Assembly: GCF_009711205.1 (NCBI RefSeq)
Contig: NZ_WMIG01000009.1
Location: 1-64,000 of the forward strand
Length of the DNA stretch: 64,000 bases
Direction: 5' to 3'
From: Paracoccus litorisediminis
GTDB lineage: Bacteria; Pseudomonadota; Alphaproteobacteria; Rhodobacterales; Rhodobacteraceae
Shown: positions 60,678 through 64,000 of the stretch, one piece after another
How positions within the stretch are numbered: the first letter of the stretch is position 1
How the letters are laid out: each line of letters opens with the position of its first letter
Position numbers and translations under genes: made by a program
The notes under the pieces: generated by a model
Databases searched by the model: none
What the model saw: the letters and a program-made list of their open reading frames with translations, nothing else
What the model was told of the DNA's origin: nothing

Positions 60678-62432
60678 TCAATCCGACTTCGGCTCAACGA
60701 TCTGGCCCTCGCGGACCAGTTCGGCGAACAGCCCGTCCTGTTGCGCCAGATCGTGATAGCTGCCGCGCTCGACGATCCGCCCCCCCTCAAGCACAAGGAT
60801 CTGATCAGCCGAGGCCACGGTGGACAGCCTGTGCGCAATGATCAGGGTGGTGCGGTTGGCGCGCAGCTTGTCGATGGCGCGCTTGATCTTGGCCTCGGTC
60901 GCGGGATCAAGGGCCGAGGTGGCCTCATCGAGGATCAGGATCGGAGCATTCTTCAGCACCGCGCGGGCAATGGCGATACGCTGCCGCTCACCCCCTGACA
61001 GGGCATTGCCGCGTTCGCCGATGACGAAGCCGTAATTGCCGGGTTTGCGCAGGATGAAGTGATGCGCCTCGGCCAGACGGGCGGCCTGCTCGACCTCGGC
61101 ATCGGTGGCCTCGGGACGGCCGACGCGGATGTTTTCGGCAATCGAGCGGTTGAACAGCCCGGCTTCCTGAAACACCACCGCGATATTGGCACGCAAGGAT
61201 GCCAGCTTCAGCCCGGCAATATCGTGCCCATCGACCCTGATCGATCCGGCGTCCGGCTGGCGCAGGCGCTGCAGCAAAGCCAGCGTCGTGGTCTTGCCCG
61301 AACCGGTCGGCCCCACCAGCGCGATGGTCTGGCCGGGCTTTGCCTCAAAGCTCAGGTCGAACACGCCCTGATCGCTGCCGGGAAAGCAGTAGCTGACATC
61401 GCGATATTCGATCTGCCCCAGCACCGGCGCGACAAGGGCCTTGGCCTTCTGCGTGTCGGTGACATCGGCGGGTGCGTCCAGCAGCTCAAAGTAACTGCGG
61501 ATGGTCGGGGTCGAGCGAAAGATATTGCCGACGAATGCCGACAGCCGGTCCAACTGACCGATCATCAGCCCGGCAAAAGCCCCGAAGGACACAATCTCGC
61601 CCACGGTGATCTCACCCCGCTGCGCCAGAACCGCGCCCGCGGCAAAGACCACCACCATCGTCACCGTGGCGGCGGCGCGGGTCAGGACCGTCAACAACCC
61701 CCACCATGTCAGCACCGGATATTGCGCCGCCAGCAGGTTCGCGGTGATCTGGCGCATCGCCTGCATTTCGCGCGCGAAGCGGGAATAGCTTTGCACCACG
61801 GTGACATTGCCCAGAACGTCCCCCACCCGGCCATAAAGACGGCCCGAATGCTTTTCGACCTGTGCCTGCCCTTCGCGCGTCTTGCGGATGACAAGGATGT
61901 TGATCACCAGATAGACCAAACCCAGCATTGCAAGGATCGCGGCCATGCGCGCGTCCAGACTGATCGCTGTCGGGATCAGCAGGATGATCCCGGCCAGCGC
62001 GGTCAACTGCTCGCGCAGGATGCCCAGCCACAGGGCGAACAGCGCGTCGGTCCCGGCAAGGATGGCGCGCACCACCGATCCGGTGCCCTTTTCCGCATGG
62101 TAGGAAATCGGCAGGGTGATCGCGCGGCTGTAAGCCTCGCCCAGCGCCGACAGCCGCGCGCGATGCGCCAGCCGGTCAGAGGAAACCGCAGTGATCGCGG
62201 ATGCAAAGATCCCGAACAGCCCGAAGGCCGCCCATGTGCCAATCAGGGTGAAGGCCCCCGACCCTTCTGCCAGCCGGTCGACCATGCGGCCGAACAGCAC
62301 CGGCTCGGCCAGTTGCACGATGGCGATGGCCACGCCCGTTGCCGACAGCAGCGCGGCCAGCCATTTCTCGCCGCCCAACAGGGTGAGGGTGCGCCAATAG
62401 ACATCCGCCGTGGTCATTGCAGGCTGAGACAT
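60678..62432 (-). CDS. ndvA: Cyclic beta-1,2-glucan exporter, ABC type (NdvA/ChvA)
   Basis: A 584-residue half-transporter: six membrane helices in the first ~310 residues, with the NdvA-typical AEPVLFGRMVDRL, SYHAEKGTGSVVRAILAGTD and RSYFELLDAP, then an ABC domain with Walker A LVGPTGSGKTTTLALLQRL near 370, signature LSGGERQRIAIAR near 470 and Walker B ILILDEATSALDPATEAK. It closely resembles rhizobial NdvA, which exports periplasmic cyclic glucans for osmotic adaptation. No cyclic-glucan synthase (NdvB) is in this window. Confidence 0.92.
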   Translation of the reverse strand: MSQPAMTTADVYWRTLTLLGGEKWLAALLSATGVAIAIVQLAEPVLFGRMVDRLAEGSGAFTLIGTWAAFGLFGIFASAITAVSSDRLAHRARLSALGEAYSRAITLPISYHAEKGTGSVVRAILAGTDALFALWLGILREQLTALAGIILLIPTAISLDARMAAILAMLGLVYLVINILVIRKTREGQAQVEKHSGRLYGRVGDVLGNVTVVQSYSRFAREMQAMRQITANLLAAQYPVLTWWGLLTVLTRAAATVTMVVVFAAGAVLAQRGEITVGEIVSFGAFAGLMIGQLDRLSAFVGNIFRSTPTIRSYFELLDAPADVTDTQKAKALVAPVLGQIEYRDVSYCFPGSDQGVFDLSFEAKPGQTIALVGPTGSGKTTTLALLQRLRQPDAGSIRVDGHDIAGLKLASLRANIAVVFQEAGLFNRSIAENIRVGRPEATDAEVEQAARLAEAHHFILRKPGNYGFVIGERGNALSGGERQRIAIARAVLKNAPILILDEATSALDPATEAKIKRAIDKLRANRTTLIIAHRLSTVASADQILVLEGGRIVERGSYHDLAQQDGLFAELVREGQIVEPKSD

Positions 62433-62537
62433 GCGGGCTTTCCCTGCTGCGGGGCGCGCATGCTGTCGGATGCGGCACGGCCCCCGGTTTCACCCCGAGA
62501 CTGCGGTAATGGCGCGATTGGTCAAGAGGGAATGCGC

Positions 62538-62555
62538 GGGGGCCGCAAAGCCCCC
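62538..62555 (-). terminator. Hairpin downstream of the NCS2 permease gene
   Basis: GGGGGC-CGCAAA-GCCCCC is a six-base-pair perfect stem 11 bases past the stop codon of the minus-strand permease. No T-run follows, so termination strength is uncertain. Confidence 0.5.
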
Positions 62556-62565
62556 GACGCTGGGT

Positions 62566-63867
62566 TCATTCCATGAAGAAGGCGAAGCGGATGACGAACA
62601 GGGCGGCGACCACCCAGGTTGCCAGATGCACCTCGCGCGCGCGGCCGGTCAGCAGCTTGATCAGCGCATAGCTGACAAAACCGAAAGCCAGACCATTGGC
62701 GATGGAATAGGTAAAGGGCATCATCAGCGCGGTCAGCACGGCGGGCGCGCTTTCCGTGACATCGCGCCATTCGATTTCCTCGAACTCGCGCACCATCAGA
62801 CAGGCCACGTACAGCAGCGCCGGCGCTGTCGCATAGGCCGGGACCGAACCCGCCAGCGGCGCAAAGAACATCGCCAGCAGGAACAGCACCGCCACGACCA
62901 GCGCGGTCAGACCCGTCCGCCCCCCTGCCTGCACGCCCGAGGCGCTTTCGACATAGGCGGTGGTCGAACTGGTCCCCAGCATCGAACCGGCAAGGATCGC
63001 GGTCGAATCCGCCATCAGCGCACGGCCAAGCCCGGTATTGGTATGGGTCGGCCCCTCGGTCAGCAGGCCCGCGCGTTTGGCGACGCCGATCAGCGTGCCG
63101 GTGGCGTCAAACACCTCGACCAGCACCATGACAAGGATGACGTGGAAGATGCCCACGGTCAGCGCGCCCGCGATATCCAGCTGCATGAAGGTCGGCAGGA
63201 TCGAGGGCGGCATGGACATGATGCCTCCGAACTCGCTGGCCCCGATCAGGATAGAGACGACGGTGACCGCAAGGATGCCGATCAGGATCGAGCCTCGCAC
63301 CTTCAGCGCATCCAGCGCCGCGATGATGAAGAAGCCCGCCGCCGCCAGCAGCGTCGGTGCCTGCGTCAGATCACCCAGGGCAACCAGCGTCGCCGGGTTG
63401 TCGACGACCAGCCCGGCATTCTTCAGCGCGATCAGACCAAGGAACATCCCGATCCCCGCAGCAATGGCGCTGCGCATGGATGTCGGAATGCCCGCGATCA
63501 GCCAGCGCCGTATCCCCGTCACCGACAGGAACAGAAACACCAGACCCGAGATGAACACCGCCCCCAGCGCCTGCTGCCAGGTAAAGCCCAAGCCCGCCAC
63601 CACGGTAAAGGCGAAGAAGGCGTTCAAGCCCATACCCGGTGCCATGCCGATGGGCCAGTTCGCCCAAAGCGCCATGATGGCCGAGCCTAGCGCCGCGGCC
63701 AGACAGGTCGCGACAAAGACTGCATTCCGGTCCATCCCGGTTGTTGACAGGATGTCGGGGTTCACGAAAATAATATAGGCCATGGTCAGGAAAGTGGTGA
63801 TCCCAGCGATCACCTCGGTCCTGACATTGGTCCCCTTGGCCGCTAGGCCGAATTGCTTTTCCAGCAT
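62566..63867 (-). CDS. NCS2-family purine/xanthine-type permease (AzgA-like)
   Basis: A 433-residue protein from ATG 63867 (MLEKQFGLAAKGTNVRTEVI) with GGGAGGATTG upstream. It has 13-14 predicted helices and the AzgA-group features TFLTMAYIIFVNPDIL, APGMGLNAFFAFTVV and STTAYVESASGVQAGGRTGL (the substrate-binding Glu in this loop). The AzgA group imports adenine, guanine or hypoxanthine with protons. It lies outside the BMP/Rieske cluster but adds to the purine-uptake content of the region. The promoter region up to 64000 is included but no riboswitch was recognised. Confidence 0.9.
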   Translation of the reverse strand: MLEKQFGLAAKGTNVRTEVIAGITTFLTMAYIIFVNPDILSTTGMDRNAVFVATCLAAALGSAIMALWANWPIGMAPGMGLNAFFAFTVVAGLGFTWQQALGAVFISGLVFLFLSVTGIRRWLIAGIPTSMRSAIAAGIGMFLGLIALKNAGLVVDNPATLVALGDLTQAPTLLAAAGFFIIAALDALKVRGSILIGILAVTVVSILIGASEFGGIMSMPPSILPTFMQLDIAGALTVGIFHVILVMVLVEVFDATGTLIGVAKRAGLLTEGPTHTNTGLGRALMADSTAILAGSMLGTSSTTAYVESASGVQAGGRTGLTALVVAVLFLLAMFFAPLAGSVPAYATAPALLYVACLMVREFEEIEWRDVTESAPAVLTALMMPFTYSIANGLAFGFVSYALIKLLTGRAREVHLATWVVAALFVIRFAFFME

Positions 63868-64000
63868 CAATCCTCCCACTGGCAGTTCGCCCGCCATCAC
63901 GGCAGACTAGGATCAGTGACCTGTTACGCAAATGCAGGCTCTGGCGACAGAGTTTCAACGCGTCATTTAGAAACGGCATTTTCAACCGCGCCTCGCGTTT
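63868..64000. other. Upstream region of the NCS2 permease, no gene seen
   Basis: The last 130 bases hold the ribosome site and presumably the promoter of the permease gene. No hairpin-rich purine riboswitch structure was apparent by eye. The region is cut by the window edge. Confidence 0.35.

Noticed and set aside
63868..64000. Possible purine riboswitch upstream of the NCS2 permease
   Set aside because: No convincing set of stems or conserved aptamer core could be drawn by eye in the available 130 bases, which are cut by the window edge.
1..64000. CRISPR array
   Set aside because: No regularly spaced direct repeats were seen in the window.

Overview
The window looks like a chromosomal segment of a high-GC alphaproteobacterium of the Rhodobacterales, most likely Paracoccus or a close relative. 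That placement is inference from gene content: an MmcB-family gene, an NdvA/ChvA-type cyclic glucan exporter, a DUF1127 module, tripartite tricarboxylate (TTT) transport, an alphaproteobacterial tRNA-His without G-1, and an Rhodobacter-style glycogen cluster. Nearly all genes fall in short, tightly packed catabolic or transport operons with ATGA stop/start overlaps, separated by three patches of decayed or mobile DNA (1-505, 16.8-18.9 kb, 44.7-45.4 kb).

Layout. 1-163 is the end of an IS3-family element. 506-7015 (minus) is a TTT operon (tctC-tctB-tctA) followed by a DXR-like (DRL) family oxidoreductase, an Asp/Glu-racemase family protein and an OtnK-type four-carbon acid sugar kinase, with a divergent LysR regulator at 7188. 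8170-11653 is an EmrAB-type efflux pair with a divergent CecR-type TetR repressor; the space between them carries a striking operator-like repeat. 11.7-16.7 kb holds a DUF4242 protein, a large winged-helix/TPR regulator, a divergent EamA transporter whose C-terminus is a DUF1127 module, and a cysteine synthase-glutaredoxin fusion. 16.8-18.4 kb is an IS graveyard (IS6 and IS256 transposase remnants). 18.96-20.6 kb is a Tat-signal GMC oxidoreductase. 21.2-26.3 kb is a ferric-siderophore cluster (DUF2218-SIP fusion, binding protein, TonB receptor) with a divergent TetR regulator. 26.8-38.1 kb is glycogen metabolism: an alpha-glucosidase divergent from glgB-glgC-glgA-glgX-glgP. 38.1-44.7 kb (minus) is a pentose operon: DeoR regulator, RbsACB-type ABC transporter, AraD and AraB homologues, but no isomerase.

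45.9-54.1 kb (minus) is the most interesting region. A single run of genes encodes a Rieske [2Fe-2S] protein, a Rieske-oxygenase catalytic subunit, a GST-like protein, a purine-deaminase-like amidohydrolase and a BMP-type nucleoside/purine ABC transporter, preceded by a perfect 11-bp-arm inverted repeat. The two oxygenase genes appear to be reciprocally degenerate: the catalytic subunit keeps a Rieske-like fold without the Cys/His ligands, and the Rieske subunit keeps a catalytic-domain-like tail without iron ligands. A cluster-less catalytic subunit, a separate Rieske donor and a GST-like partner recall the NdmC/NdmD/NdmE arrangement of bacterial caffeine N-demethylation. I therefore propose a split Rieske oxygenase acting on a purine-like, possibly N-methylated, compound; the substrate is inferred, not shown.

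54.2-63.9 kb is more housekeeping-like: a degenerate acylphosphatase-fold protein, a DUF481 outer-membrane protein, mmcB, a small DUF6324-like protein, tRNA-His, a membrane methyltransferase, a membrane-anchored phosphatase, an OmpR/HK two-component pair, ndvA and an NCS2 purine permease.
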